A DNA stretch of 64,000 bases from Streptacidiphilus sp. ASG 303 (GTDB lineage: Bacteria > Actinomycetota > Actinomycetes > Streptomycetales > Streptomycetaceae): assembly GCF_020991365.1 (NCBI RefSeq), contig NZ_JAJLRA010000023.1, forward strand, positions 39,284 through 103,283, in the 5' to 3' direction. Of the stretch, positions 53,254-62,608 are shown piece by piece. Position 1 is the first letter of the stretch, and the number at the start of each line of letters is the position of its first letter. The position numbers and the translations under genes were made by a program. The notes below the pieces were generated by a model. It had not been told where the DNA came from and made no database searches. It saw only the letters and a list, made by a program, of their open reading frames with translations.

Positions 53254-53751
53254 TCAGACGTGCGGGTTCTCAGTGGGCCGGTCGGCATCGGTGGCGGCCT
53301 GGAGCAGCTCGATGAGGTCCTCGGGGGCGGAGGAGCGCTGGTCGATCCACCACCCGGCGCGGGTGATGGTGCGAGCCGTCCCCTCGATCGTCTCCCACTC
53401 TGCGTCGCTGATGTCGCCTTCGAGGACCAGAGCGGTGTAGGCGGCGGCGAGGATCTGGTGACGGCAGCGCACAGCCCAGGCGACGGCACGCTCGGTCCCC
53501 TCCAGGGGCGGCATGCGGTACTGCTGGGACCAGGCTTCGGACTCGGCCTGCTCTTCGGCGCGCTTGGCCTCCAGCCAGGCGGCCCTGTCCCGACCGTCAC
53601 CGTCCTTGGCATCCCGCCAGCAGTCGGTGCACTCCTGCCTGGCGAGCCACTCGGCGAAGCCGACGCGACGGTCGGCAGCTCGATCGGACAGGTCGCGCTC
53701 AGCCTCGTGCCCGCAAGAATGGATGATCTGCCAGGTGGTCTTCACGGCCAT
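53254..53751 (-). CDS. Hypothetical protein with zinc-ribbon-like Cys
   Basis: A 165-residue protein. The N-terminal region has IIHSCGHEAERDL and QECTDCWRDA, giving CGH and CxxC, suggestive of a small zinc-binding fold. The middle is a charged helix, and the C-terminal half (LVLEGDISDAEWETIEGTAR) is helical. ATG 53751 has AAGGAG upstream. Similar proteins occur in Streptomyces conjugation clusters, function unknown. Confidence 0.72.
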   Translation of the reverse strand: MAVKTTWQIIHSCGHEAERDLSDRAADRRVGFAEWLARQECTDCWRDAKDGDGRDRAAWLEAKRAEEQAESEAWSQQYRMPPLEGTERAVAWAVRCRHQILAAAYTALVLEGDISDAEWETIEGTARTITRAGWWIDQRSSAPEDLIELLQAATDADRPTENPHV

Positions 53752-53777
53752 GGGAAATGCTCCTTACCGGAGTGGGG

Positions 53778-54554
53778 TCAACGGTTGCGGGAGAATGCGA
53801 AACGCGGATCGACCGGATGTGCGGCCTGAGCGGATGCGGTCGGCGCGGGATGCGGCGCCTTGCCGCCCGGGAGGCCGCTCCGGGCTGGGCCGGCAGCGAG
53901 CGCTGCTGTCGCGATGGGGAACGTGCGGGTGGTGAGGCCCGGACTGTGCTCGCGGGCCGTTGCGATCCGGGGGCCGGGCAGGCGGTCCTTGGCTACGCCC
54001 TGGGCGAGGCGGGGCTGGACGGCCACCTGGAGGTCGAACCGGTGCATCGACCGCGTGGCGGCGGCTACCTTCGTGAGGGCCTGGTCCCGGCCCGTGGTGA
54101 TGGGCAGGGTGTAGATGTCCAGGTGCGGGTTGTGACGCCAGCCGTGCTCCTCCAGGATCTGGCGACCGCCGAGCGCGAAGGAGTGGTCAGCAGTGGCGGC
54201 GACGATGCCGAGCTGCGGGTGCTCGGCGAACGCCACGTCCGGCTCCCCGCGGCGGGTCCGGTCGCGGCCAGCAGCCGGTTCGGGATCCAGGACGGGGTCG
54301 AACGCGGCGTCCGCGTCGACCCGATAGCCGGCCCCGCGCAGCAGCATGACGGCCCGCCTCGCGCGGTCCTGCCCGTCGCGCTGCTGGTCGGCCAGCGCGT
54401 ACAGCGTCGGGTGGCCGGGGACCGGGTGGAAGTCGAGCCCTTTGAGCATCCAGGTGCTGGCGGTGAGTTGTTTGGGGTTGGCGGCGACGATGCCGTGGTC
54501 GGGATGGTGGCCGATGGCGACGTCGGGCAGCGCATCGTGTTCGAGAGAAGGCAT
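53778..54554 (-). CDS. Hypothetical conjugation-cluster protein
   Basis: A 258-residue protein. It carries two similar halves, DVAIGHHPDHGIVAANPKQL and DVAFAEHPQLGIVAATADHS, each followed by a segment ending in a Leu-rich strand (DFHPVPGHPTLYAL and NPHLDIYTLPIT), indicating an internal duplication. The last 70 residues are low-complexity. It lies between the VirB4-like and coupling-protein-side genes and has no membrane segment, so it may act as a cytoplasmic partner of the transfer ATPases. Confidence 0.72.
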   Translation of the reverse strand: MPSLEHDALPDVAIGHHPDHGIVAANPKQLTASTWMLKGLDFHPVPGHPTLYALADQQRDGQDRARRAVMLLRGAGYRVDADAAFDPVLDPEPAAGRDRTRRGEPDVAFAEHPQLGIVAATADHSFALGGRQILEEHGWRHNPHLDIYTLPITTGRDQALTKVAAATRSMHRFDLQVAVQPRLAQGVAKDRLPGPRIATAREHSPGLTTRTFPIATAALAAGPARSGLPGGKAPHPAPTASAQAAHPVDPRFAFSRNR

Positions 54555-54659
54555 CGCAGGTCCATCCGGTGCAGGGCGTAGGGGCGGGTGAGAGCGGGGA
54601 GAGGTCTGCTGGCGCGGGGCATGGAGGCCTCCGATGCGGAGGCTGTGCGGGCGAGAGGA

Positions 54660-56243
54660 TCAGGAAGCTGGCGCCGCACCTCCGGACGCGGCGGCGGAAT
54701 GGAGGGCGGATGCTTCAGCCGGAGCGAGCTCGCGGACCGATGGGGCCATGCGCGCATCGGTGTCAAACAGCCGCCGTTCGGCCGGGTGCAGGACGTGCTG
54801 GGTGATGAAGCTGCGGCCTGCGACCTTCCACAGGCCCCGGCCCTTGGTGAGCGCGGAGACGGCCCGGGTCTCGACACCGGTCAGGCCCAGCAGGGAGGCC
54901 GCGGCGGCGAGCTGGTCGGGTTCCTGGCGGTAGATGATGCGGGTGGAGCAGTCGGCGAGCAGGCCTTCGGCCAGGACCCGGCCGCGCGAGCCGGCGTCGC
55001 CGGCAGAGAGCAGGTCGGACAGGCGGTGGATGACCATGAGGTTGGCGATGCCCAGGCCGCGCGAGAGCTTCCACTGAGACTGCATGCGCTCCAGCAGGCC
55101 GACGTGCCGCATCACCCGCCACGCCTCGTCGTAGATGACCCAGCGCCTGCCGCCGTCCGGGTCGGCGAGTGCAGACTCCATCCACGCCGAGGCGCAGGTC
55201 ATGGCGAGGACCAGGGCGGTGTCGTCGCTGGAGCCGCCGAGGCCGGACAGGTCGATGGACAGCATCGGGGCGCTCGGGTCGAAGGCCACGGTGGAGGGGG
55301 CGTCGAACATGCCGCCGAGATCGCCGTGGACCAGGCGGCGCAGGGCGTGGGCCAGGTCCTCGGCGGCGGGCCCCATCCGCCCGGCCCGGTCGCCGAGCGC
55401 CCGCTCCAGGCGCTCGGGTGAGCCGAGGGTGTGCGCGATCCCGCCGAGCAGCGGCACCGAGCCCCTCGCCTCGGCGTCCGCGACGACCAGGTCCAGGGCG
55501 AGGTCCAGAGCGGTGTGCTCCATCGGCAGCAGGTCCCGCTTGAGCACGGTGCGGGCGAGACCGGCCGTCAGCAGGAGGCGGCGCTTGCGGACCTCGCCCG
55601 CCCAGTCGTCCTCGCTCACCGCTGCGGGCCGGGCAGGCGCGTCGAGCGGGTTGAGCCGGCCGGGCAGGCCGGGGCCGAGCGCGATGGCCTGGCCGCCGAG
55701 TGCCCGGGTGACGCCGGTCCACTCGCCCTTGGGATCGCAGGGGACGTAGACCCGGTAGCCGTGGGCGATGGCCCGGGTGGCGATGGACTTGGCGAGCGCG
55801 GACTTGCCCATGCCGATGATCCCGGCGAGCACCGCGTTGGGGTTGGTGAAGCCCTCGACGCGGCCGCTGGCGTAGAGCGAGAACGGGTCGTAGCAGAACG
55901 CGGCTTCGGCGTGGACGTCTCGGCCGATGAAGATGCCCTCCGCGCCCAGACCGCCCTCGGCGAGGAACGGATAGGCGCCGGACGCGGTGGCGGTGGTCAT
56001 CCGATGGGCGGGCAGATGCATCCTGCCGCCGCGCGCCGAGGCCGGGCCGGGACGACCCGAGGGCGGATAACTGGCCCGCAGCTCCGGATCGGCGCGCTCC
56101 TCGCCGCTCCGCTTCGGCGGATCCGCCGCCAGGCGCGCTTGCCGGCGGGCCTCGGCGAGGCCGGCGCGAGCCGTGCGCTGCTGGGCGCGGGATGCCTTGC
56201 GGGGGACGAACAGCTGTGAGGCGCTGGCGCGGGTCCTGGGCAT
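54660..56243 (-). CDS. VirB4/TraC-like conjugal-transfer ATPase
   Basis: A 527-residue ATPase. Walker A GIIGMGKSAL lies at 141-150, Walker B RRWVIYDEAWRVM near 360, followed by LMVIHRLSDLLSAGDAGS and IIYRQEPDQL, typical of the VirB4 family C-terminal motor. It powers assembly and function of the mating channel. ATG 56243 begins a basic N terminus; earlier frame is low-complexity. The VirB4 N-terminal domain is probably supplied by the separate SCO6880-like protein. Confidence 0.9.
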   Translation of the reverse strand: MPRTRASASQLFVPRKASRAQQRTARAGLAEARRQARLAADPPKRSGEERADPELRASYPPSGRPGPASARGGRMHLPAHRMTTATASGAYPFLAEGGLGAEGIFIGRDVHAEAAFCYDPFSLYASGRVEGFTNPNAVLAGIIGMGKSALAKSIATRAIAHGYRVYVPCDPKGEWTGVTRALGGQAIALGPGLPGRLNPLDAPARPAAVSEDDWAGEVRKRRLLLTAGLARTVLKRDLLPMEHTALDLALDLVVADAEARGSVPLLGGIAHTLGSPERLERALGDRAGRMGPAAEDLAHALRRLVHGDLGGMFDAPSTVAFDPSAPMLSIDLSGLGGSSDDTALVLAMTCASAWMESALADPDGGRRWVIYDEAWRVMRHVGLLERMQSQWKLSRGLGIANLMVIHRLSDLLSAGDAGSRGRVLAEGLLADCSTRIIYRQEPDQLAAAASLLGLTGVETRAVSALTKGRGLWKVAGRSFITQHVLHPAERRLFDTDARMAPSVRELAPAEASALHSAAASGGAAPAS

Positions 56244-56263
56244 GGGCGGTGCCTCCGATGGGG

Positions 56264-56713
56264 TCAGTGGCGGACGAGGCCGGTGAAGGGGGAGTGCAGG
56301 CCGACGGCGGTGGTGCGGTGGCGGACCAGGCGGGCGGTCCGCTGGTGGCGGCGGCAGATGGTCAGCTCCGGGGCGCCCTCGGGCACACGGGCCCGGCGGG
56401 CTTCGCGGTCGGGGACCTCTCCCGTGCGGGGCCGGGGCGCTGCGTGGTAGGCGGTGTGGAGGTGGTCGGCGGCCTGCCACAGGCGGGTCCGCGCGGCGTC
56501 GAGGTGGTCTCCCTCGCCCGGGAGCAGGGGAGAGGTGCGCTGGGCGTGGGCGTCGAGCAGCCCGTGCAACGCGACGAGGTGGGCGTGGAGGGAGTCCAGC
56601 TCGGCGCGGGAGGCGACGAGGGGCCCCGCGGGGATGTTCAGTGCGCGGTGAAAGTCGAGGGCGGCGGTCGCATACGGGACGAAGTCCTGCGCGGTGGCGG
56701 GGGTGGCCGGCAT
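56264..56713 (-). CDS. Hypothetical conjugation-cluster protein
   Basis: A 149-residue protein, largely helical at the start (FVPYATAALDFHRALNIPAG, then LVALHGLLDAHAQRT) with a basic C terminus containing ICRRHQRTARLVRH. It looks like a conserved streptomycete protein that accompanies SCO6880/VirB4 genes (possibly the DUF6238 type). It lies between these two genes, 20 bp before VirB4 and 34 bp after the SCO6880-like gene, so it is in the same operon. Confidence 0.7.
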   Translation of the reverse strand: MPATPATAQDFVPYATAALDFHRALNIPAGPLVASRAELDSLHAHLVALHGLLDAHAQRTSPLLPGEGDHLDAARTRLWQAADHLHTAYHAAPRPRTGEVPDREARRARVPEGAPELTICRRHQRTARLVRHRTTAVGLHSPFTGLVRH

Positions 56714-56747
56714 GGCGGTGCTCTTTCGGCAGAAATGGTGGCCGGCT

Positions 56748-58220
56748 TCAGACGGCGAGAGCGAGCGGCAGCGCGGCGGCGGTGAACGCCTCGGCCTGCT
56801 GCCAGGTCAGCGGGCGCAGGTCGATCTGGGCGCTGACCGCTGCGGTCTCCACCGCCGCGCACGCGGAGCGGAGCTCCTCCTCAGAGTCGGCCGAGACCGT
56901 CAGCAGCCCGGTCAGGGCGACGTCCGCGTGGCCCGCGATGAGCTGGCGCTCCCGGGACTTGATGTCCTGGTACTCGACGGAGTCGGCCTCGGAGTCGACC
57001 TGGCCTCGCCGCGCCCGCTCGGCGGCGTCGGCGATCACGCTGGCCTTCCGGCGCTGGACATCGCGCAGGGCTACGTCCAGGCCCCTCGGCTCGTAGGACA
57101 GCGACAGCGTCCGGCGAACCCCGGCGGTGAACAGCAACTGGTGCAGGAACCCGGCCGAGGCCTCGGTGCGCGGCCAGTTCTCCACCCAGTACGTGGCGTG
57201 GACAGCGGAGTCGGTGGCGATGTGGTCCGCCTTCTCCACGACCACCACCGGACCGGCCGCGGCGGGCTCCGCCTCGGGACGTCCCGAGGCGGACCAGCGG
57301 TCAAGCGCGGCGAGGGCCTTGGGGTCGTAGGCGGTGCGGACGACGGCGGCGATCTCCTGGGCGGTCAGCCATCCGGCGGGGTTGAGCCCGGCGGTGCGGG
57401 CGGCCTGATCGAAGGTCGCGGTCAGCTGGGCCAGGACGGAGAAGGCTCCGGCGGGGCCGCCGCCGGCCTGGTTGATCAGGCGCCGCGCGGCCTTCGCGTC
57501 CAGTGACACCGCCACGTAGGCCTCGTGCGGAGCTGCGGCCGGTCCCGCGCTCTGGATCAGCTCGCCGTAGACCGCCCCCGCAAGGTGGGCATCGGGTCGG
57601 CCGTGCTCCTCCCAGTAGCGGCGCAGGGCGTCGCCGGAGTCGGGGACGGTGCGTTCGATGACCTGGATCCGGGCCACCTGCCCGGTGCGGGCGAGCGCGG
57701 CCAGGGCCCGTCCCCATCCGCTGACGTTGGCATGCTGGGTGCCGGGGTCGAGCAGGGCATAGGCGCGACTGCTGACCTTGACGACCGCCGTGAGGGTGCC
57801 GGTGTGCGGGTTGTGGACCGCGCCGTAGCGGCGGTCGGGGGCGGTGACCACACGCAGGCTGGCGGCGGTGCCGGGCAGGTGGAGAAGCCCCTCGCGCACC
57901 GGGCGCCGGGAGGGCCGGGCGAGCCAGAGCAGCTGGCCCCGCATCCGGCGCAGTGCGTAGCGGACGGTGATGGGAGCCCAGTCGGCCAGGGCCCGACCCC
58001 GGTGGCGGACGAGGACGACGGCGGCGACGGCGGCCCACAGCGGTATGAGTTCGAGTGCGCCGATGATGCCGCGAGTGAGAATCACCGCGAGCAGGAGCAG
58101 GCCGGTGAGGCTCGCGACGACCAGCTGCGGGGCGGTGAGGCCCAGCAGGATGCCGCGCCTGCTGCGATGGGGGAACTTCACGGTGGCCGTGGTCGTGTCG
58201 GCCTGGGAGCTGTCAGTCAT
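56748..58220 (-). CDS. SCO6880-like conjugation protein
   Basis: A 490-residue protein. Two close hydrophobic helices at about 35-80 (PQLVVASLTGLLLLAVILT, then LIPLWAAVAAVVLVRH) resemble PrgI, and the remainder resembles the N-terminal domain of VirB4-type proteins, with VKVSSRAYALLDPGTQHANV and the repeated LTAQEIAAVVRTAYDP. S. coelicolor SCO6880 has the same organisation. It probably links the channel to the VirB4 motor encoded next. ATG 58220 is preferred over the long low-complexity upstream extension. Confidence 0.85.
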   Translation of the reverse strand: MTDSSQADTTTATVKFPHRSRRGILLGLTAPQLVVASLTGLLLLAVILTRGIIGALELIPLWAAVAAVVLVRHRGRALADWAPITVRYALRRMRGQLLWLARPSRRPVREGLLHLPGTAASLRVVTAPDRRYGAVHNPHTGTLTAVVKVSSRAYALLDPGTQHANVSGWGRALAALARTGQVARIQVIERTVPDSGDALRRYWEEHGRPDAHLAGAVYGELIQSAGPAAAPHEAYVAVSLDAKAARRLINQAGGGPAGAFSVLAQLTATFDQAARTAGLNPAGWLTAQEIAAVVRTAYDPKALAALDRWSASGRPEAEPAAAGPVVVVEKADHIATDSAVHATYWVENWPRTEASAGFLHQLLFTAGVRRTLSLSYEPRGLDVALRDVQRRKASVIADAAERARRGQVDSEADSVEYQDIKSRERQLIAGHADVALTGLLTVSADSEEELRSACAAVETAAVSAQIDLRPLTWQQAEAFTAAALPLALAV

Positions 58221-58363
58221 GGCGGTTCCATACAGGAGGATCGGGCGGAGAACAGGTCGCTCGGCGCTCTTCCGGAGTGCACGGCAGGACTCCCTCGGTG
58301 GTGGAGGCAGCGGCGGGCCCGGGGCGGGCTGCTGACAGCGGTCCGCCCTGCGTGGTGGTCCGG

Positions 58364-59800
58364 TCAGGAACCGGACGTAGGCGGCTGGGGCGGGTAGATC
58401 CAAGCGGTAGGCGCGGGGGAGCCAGTTCCCGACAGGCCTGCTGCGTGCGCCCGCGCTGCGGAGTTGCTTGGGCCTGAGGGGGCGCCTTCAGCAGGTGGTG
58501 CGGAGACCTCGCGAATCAAGCTGCCAAACGGAGCTGACGCACCTGCGGGCTGGTCGGCCGAGCCGCCGCCGGCATTCGGGGTGACCCCTTCGGAGCGTCC
58601 GGCTCCGGTGTCGTTGGGGCGGGTGATGAGCGGTGGGGTTCCGGGGCGCCGGATCACGGCCCGGTCGCGGTCGCCTTCCGCGTTCGGGTCTTCGCCGTAC
58701 CGGAAGCCGGTCCGTCGTGGTGCAGGCAGCCCGGCGTCGATGCCCTCTTTGCCGAGGGTGCCGCCGGCCGGGTTGATGCCGGTGACGACACCGCCGCCGT
58801 CCATCCCCGGCACCTGGCTGGGGCCCTGTGGGGCGGGGGCGCCGGTGCCGGCCTGCAGGGCGAGGCTGCCCGCGGTCTTCGCCGCCCCGGCGGCGACCGC
58901 CACGCCGGCAATGCCCGTGCGGTGCAGGTCGTCGTGGCCGCCGCCGTCGGACGCCCAGCGGACGAACCTGTACGTGGCGTACGGGCACAGCAGCACCAGC
59001 ACCATCACGACGAGCCCGGCCAGGGCGTCGGACAGGGCGCCCAGGCCGTCCTTGGGGTCGGACTTGCCCAGGGCGGAGACGCCGATCAGGAAGACGACGG
59101 TCATCAGGAGCTTGGAGACGACCAGGGTGGCGGTGGCCTCGATCCAGCCCCTACGCCAGCGTTTGGCGGCATCCCAGCCGCCGCCGGCCCCCGCGAACAC
59201 CGCGAGGGTGACCAGAACCAGGATGCCGACCTTGCGGGCGACCATCACCCCCCAGTACACGAACGCGCCGATCGCGCAGCCGAGGGCCACCAGGGCGGGG
59301 ACGGCCCAGCCGAGCTGGAACATCGCGCCGAGCTCGGAGACCTTCACCAGCCGCCGGACCGCGTCGTCGACCGACGTGCCGGCGGCTTGGAAGAGCCCGG
59401 CGGACAGCGCGTCCACCACGGTGAGGGCGACGGTGGTGAAGGAGACGGCGCAGAAGGAGAACAGGACACCGGTCATGGTGCCGACCGCGGCCCGGGCCAG
59501 GGCGCGTTCGTCCCGGCGCCAGGCGGCCGTCATCAGCTGCAGGCAGAACGTGCCGACGGTCAGGACCAGGCCGATCGGCAGGATCAGTGCGTAGTTGTCC
59601 CGGAACCAGCCGGCGTTCAGGTCGACCGCGGTGGTGGAGTCCACGGCCCTGGCCGCGAGGTCGGCGGCGCCGGCAGCCAGCTCGCCCATGCTCTTGGCGA
59701 TCCATGCGCCGATGCCGTCGGTCACGGCCCCGCCGGGGTTGGCGGCGAAGTCGACGGCTCCGCAGACCTTGTCCATCAGGGGGATGTCGCAGACACCCAT
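58364..59800 (-). CDS. VirB6/TrbL-like polytopic membrane protein
   Basis: A 478-residue protein. An N-terminal Cys-containing segment (MGVCDIPLMDKVCGAVDF) leads to about six transmembrane helices (LILPIGLVLTVGTFCLQL, LVALGCAIGAFVYWGVMV and others) to residue 300, then a long Gly/Pro-rich cytoplasmic tail. This is the VirB6/TrbL layout for the inner-membrane pore. ATG 59800 has GAGGAGG upstream. It lies next to SCO6880-like and pilin-like genes, as in other Streptomyces T4SS clusters. Confidence 0.87.
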   Translation of the reverse strand: MGVCDIPLMDKVCGAVDFAANPGGAVTDGIGAWIAKSMGELAAGAADLAARAVDSTTAVDLNAGWFRDNYALILPIGLVLTVGTFCLQLMTAAWRRDERALARAAVGTMTGVLFSFCAVSFTTVALTVVDALSAGLFQAAGTSVDDAVRRLVKVSELGAMFQLGWAVPALVALGCAIGAFVYWGVMVARKVGILVLVTLAVFAGAGGGWDAAKRWRRGWIEATATLVVSKLLMTVVFLIGVSALGKSDPKDGLGALSDALAGLVVMVLVLLCPYATYRFVRWASDGGGHDDLHRTGIAGVAVAAGAAKTAGSLALQAGTGAPAPQGPSQVPGMDGGGVVTGINPAGGTLGKEGIDAGLPAPRRTGFRYGEDPNAEGDRDRAVIRRPGTPPLITRPNDTGAGRSEGVTPNAGGGSADQPAGASAPFGSLIREVSAPPAEGAPSGPSNSAARAHAAGLSGTGSPAPTAWIYPPQPPTSGS

Positions 59801-59832
59801 CAGGGAAACCTCCTCTCTGTCGTGGAGCGGAC

Positions 59833-60519
59833 TCAGGGGGCGACGGTCGGCATGACACCGGCCAGGGCGCAGTCCTTCGAGGGGCGGCACTGGACCGCGA
59901 GCGTGACCGTGCGCTCCTCGCCACCGCCGTGCGGCGAGGTCCGCCAGCCGATGGACTGCCGGCCGGTGACCGTGACGGCGTAGATGTACGCCTCGGTGAT
60001 CGCCTCGGGGTCCGCCTGAACGGCCCGGGTGAACGAGTCGGGGAAGTGCGCCTCGGCTCCGGTGGCGGTGGCGAACTGGCCGCTGTCGGCCATCCGCCCC
60101 CACAACACCGGCGACGGCACCTGGGCCTCCACCGAGTCACGGTCGGCGTACTTGGATTCGCGCGTCAGCCACCCCCGAAGGGCGGCCAGCAGCTCCGGCT
60201 GTGAGAAGGAGCGGGTGTCGTAAGACCACAGCGCCACGGCCGCCGCCTTCCCGAATGTGATCGGGTCTCGCGTGCCCGGAGGAGCGGGAAGGGTGTCGTG
60301 GGGCCCGCGAGGGAGCGGCGAGCCAGGCATCGGCGCAGCGGGAGGCGGCGGCGAGGCCCAAGGTGGCCGCGCAGCCGGAGAGCCCGGGTTCCTGATGTCC
60401 CGGGTTAGGTAGGCGGCCAGTCCGGCGAGGGCGACGAGCACTGCAAGAGCGGCAGTGCCGAGCAGTACCCGGCGGCGCACACGCGACGTGTCGCGAGGGT
60501 TCGGAGAGCGGACAGGCAT
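59833..60519 (-). CDS. Membrane-anchored conjugation protein (VirB8-like position)
   Basis: A 228-residue protein with one N-terminal transmembrane helix (VLLGTAALAVLVALAGLAAYL, residues about 19-39) after a basic stretch, a Pro-rich linker, and a C-terminal folded part with FGKAAAVALWSYDTRSFSQP and AYIYAVTVTGRQ. This layout resembles VirB8-like or TcpC-like proteins. ATG 60519 overlaps the pilin-like gene stop by one base. The assignment rests on layout and context. Confidence 0.75.
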   Translation of the reverse strand: MPVRSPNPRDTSRVRRRVLLGTAALAVLVALAGLAAYLTRDIRNPGSPAARPPWASPPPPAAPMPGSPLPRGPHDTLPAPPGTRDPITFGKAAAVALWSYDTRSFSQPELLAALRGWLTRESKYADRDSVEAQVPSPVLWGRMADSGQFATATGAEAHFPDSFTRAVQADPEAITEAYIYAVTVTGRQSIGWRTSPHGGGEERTVTLAVQCRPSKDCALAGVMPTVAP

Positions 60520-60827
60520 CAGTGGACCTGCGTCCCCAATGTGCTGAAGAACGCAACCACACCGTTTGCCGCACCCAGCAGCAGGGCGGCGCCGGCGGAG
60601 ACCAGCACGCCCTTCTTGCCGTTGGCCTCGGCCTGGTGGCCGCCCGAGTGATGGCCCCAGGCCCACACACCGGCGCTGACCGCTAGCGCGCCCACCACGG
60701 CAATGATCCCGAACAGGTTGATGGAACCCATCACCTCCTTGAGGACCGCAAGGCCGGGCAGGCCGCCCTCGTTCGGCTTGATCCCCGGGTCGTAGGCCAG
60801 CTGTACGGCCTTGTCAGCGAGAAACAT
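60519..60827 (-). CDS. Pilin-like (VirB2/TrbC-type) small membrane protein
   Basis: A 102-residue protein with two transmembrane helices, LFGIIAVVGALAVSAGVWAW and VLVSAGAALLLGAANGVVAF, separated by a short hydrophilic loop with GKKG. This is the layout of VirB2/TrbC pilins and of DUF6112-type proteins in Streptomyces clusters. ATG 60827 has GGAG upstream. It precedes the VirB8-like gene with a one-base overlap. Confidence 0.82.
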   Translation of the reverse strand: MFLADKAVQLAYDPGIKPNEGGLPGLAVLKEVMGSINLFGIIAVVGALAVSAGVWAWGHHSGGHQAEANGKKGVLVSAGAALLLGAANGVVAFFSTLGTQVH

Positions 60828-60910
60828 AAGGGAACTCCAGTTCGGTTGAGTGCATGCCGGGGCCTGAGCGGCCCAAGCGGTGGCATGAGGAGAGAAAGAA
60901 GGGAGGGCTG

Positions 60911-62056
60911 TCAGGTGACGCGGCGTGCCGCGAGGATTCGAGGCTTCCAGGACGCCAGGGTCGAGATGCGGACCACGTCGCCGGTGTGCGGGGCGTGCAC
61001 GATCAGGCCCCGGCCTATCACCATGCCGACATGCTCAGGGACTGCGGCCGTCCCCTCGGTGAAGACCAGGTCGCCAGGCCGGAGAGCATCTACCGGCACC
61101 GGCGTTCCCTCCTTGACCTGCGTGTACGTTGTCCGGGACAGGGCGACCCCGGTGGCCTTGTAGGACTGCTGCATCAGTGAGGAGCAGTCGCAGTGGCCCA
61201 TCGGGTCCTGCCCGTGCGCGTCCGTGCAACTCCCGCCCCATTGATACGGGGTGCCGAGCTGGCCCAGTGCCCATCGGATCGCCGTCCGCACCCTGGGCGG
61301 AGCGTCCGACGGGATCTCATATCCGGTCGGCAGCGTGCCGGGCGGTATAGTCCCGAAGCTGGTCCCGTCTCCGCCGCTCTCGCAGCCGCCCGTAGGACTC
61401 GGCGGAGCGCTCCCCGTGGTGCCCGGCCCGGATGGGGAAGGCATCGGTGAGGCTCCGCTGTCCTTGGGTATCAGTGGCTCGATGGCCTGCTGCAGGGCGG
61501 TGGCCAGCGGCTCCCACTTGGCGTACGCCTGGGGGAAGCCGGACCTCTGCACCGCCTGGGCGGCCTGGGCGACGGAGAGGGACTGCCAGCCCGGCACCTT
61601 CTGCAGCATGGCGTAGAACATGGTCGAAGCGTGTACGGGGTCGAGGATCTCGGCTGCGGTGCCCCAGCCCTGCGATGGGCGCTGCTGGAACAGGCCCAGG
61701 CTGTCGCGGTCGCCGTAGGTGAGATTCCGCAGGCCGCTCTCCTGCAGCGCGGTCGTCAGCGCCACGACCTGCCCTCGGGCCGGGATGTGCAAAGCCCCCC
61801 CGGTGGCCTGGACGGTCTTGGCATTATGTACCTGATCGGCCGGATCGTTGAGACCCCCCACCGATACTGTCCCCGTGCCGCTACCGTCCAGAATCGCCTT
61901 CACCTGCGCTGCCACAGCCGAGCCGTCCACCGCCGTTGTGCCGTTGGTGAAGCAGGAGGCCGAAGCGCTCCCGGCTGCGACGGCGAGGACCGGCACGGCC
62001 AGGAGCAGCGGACCGGCCGCGAACAGACCCGCCACTGCTCCGGCTGCCTTCTTCAC
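60911..62056 (-). CDS. Secreted peptidoglycan hydrolase (transglycosylase-like plus NlpC/P60)
   Basis: A 381-residue protein. A signal peptide with LFAAGPLLLAVPVLAVAAG lies at 10-30. A lytic-transglycosylase-like region follows (TALQESGLRNLTYGDRDSLG with Glu, near 105-125), then a Pro/Ser linker, then NlpC/P60 with catalytic Cys in GHCDCSSLMQ and His in PEHVGMVIGRG. It would open the cell wall for the mating channel, like VirB1/TcpG proteins. The start is GTG at 62056, without a strong SD. It heads the T4SS operon. Confidence 0.9.
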   Translation of the reverse strand: MKKAAGAVAGLFAAGPLLLAVPVLAVAAGSASASCFTNGTTAVDGSAVAAQVKAILDGSGTGTVSVGGLNDPADQVHNAKTVQATGGALHIPARGQVVALTTALQESGLRNLTYGDRDSLGLFQQRPSQGWGTAAEILDPVHASTMFYAMLQKVPGWQSLSVAQAAQAVQRSGFPQAYAKWEPLATALQQAIEPLIPKDSGASPMPSPSGPGTTGSAPPSPTGGCESGGDGTSFGTIPPGTLPTGYEIPSDAPPRVRTAIRWALGQLGTPYQWGGSCTDAHGQDPMGHCDCSSLMQQSYKATGVALSRTTYTQVKEGTPVPVDALRPGDLVFTEGTAAVPEHVGMVIGRGLIVHAPHTGDVVRISTLASWKPRILAARRVT

Positions 62057-62608
62057 CGCCGCCGCCGTCCACTGAGACGCCGCGCCCGGCCACTAGGCGG
62101 GTCGGGGTGTGGGTGTATCAGGGCGTGCTGCATCGCAGCGGCTCCTTGAGGTTCGTAGGAGGCGTGGTGCCGACTCTCGTGCAAAGTCGTCGGCACCGCG
62201 CCGATGTGCATCCGCCGCTCGGACGGACCCGGGCCAGAGGGGAGTTGATAGCTCCCGGACGCCGGTCATGGATTATGCGCGGCAGCCGGTCGCGCTCGTA
62301 ATCTCAGCCCGAACACACAGCTCTCCAAAAAGGCAGGGAAAGGCACGGAGGTGGGTCCGCCTGCTGTGCCGTTGGACAGGGCAGTACGGATCAACACAGT
62401 TCAGCCAGGGTGGAGTTGGCCTCTTGCCCGGTTGGCATGGCGAGACAGTAGAGCGGTATTCCGGCCGTACCAAACGACCTTCCACAAGGCCTGATGCCGC
62501 CCGTTGGTGCGGCCGGGAATCGCGGCTACCGTCCCGGACATCCCCCTCCCGACGGCTGCCTCCGTGTACGTCCCGGAGCGGGTTCACCCTGCCCTGAGAG
62601 AGGCCCCC
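62057..62608. other. Divergent control region between the T4SS operon and the methyltransferase
   Basis: No gene is seen. GGTGCCGAC (62166-62174) and GTCGGCACC (62189-62197) form a perfect 9-bp inverted repeat with a 14-base loop, a possible operator. Promoters for both directions must lie here. Composition is less GC-rich than the flanks. Confidence 0.55.
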
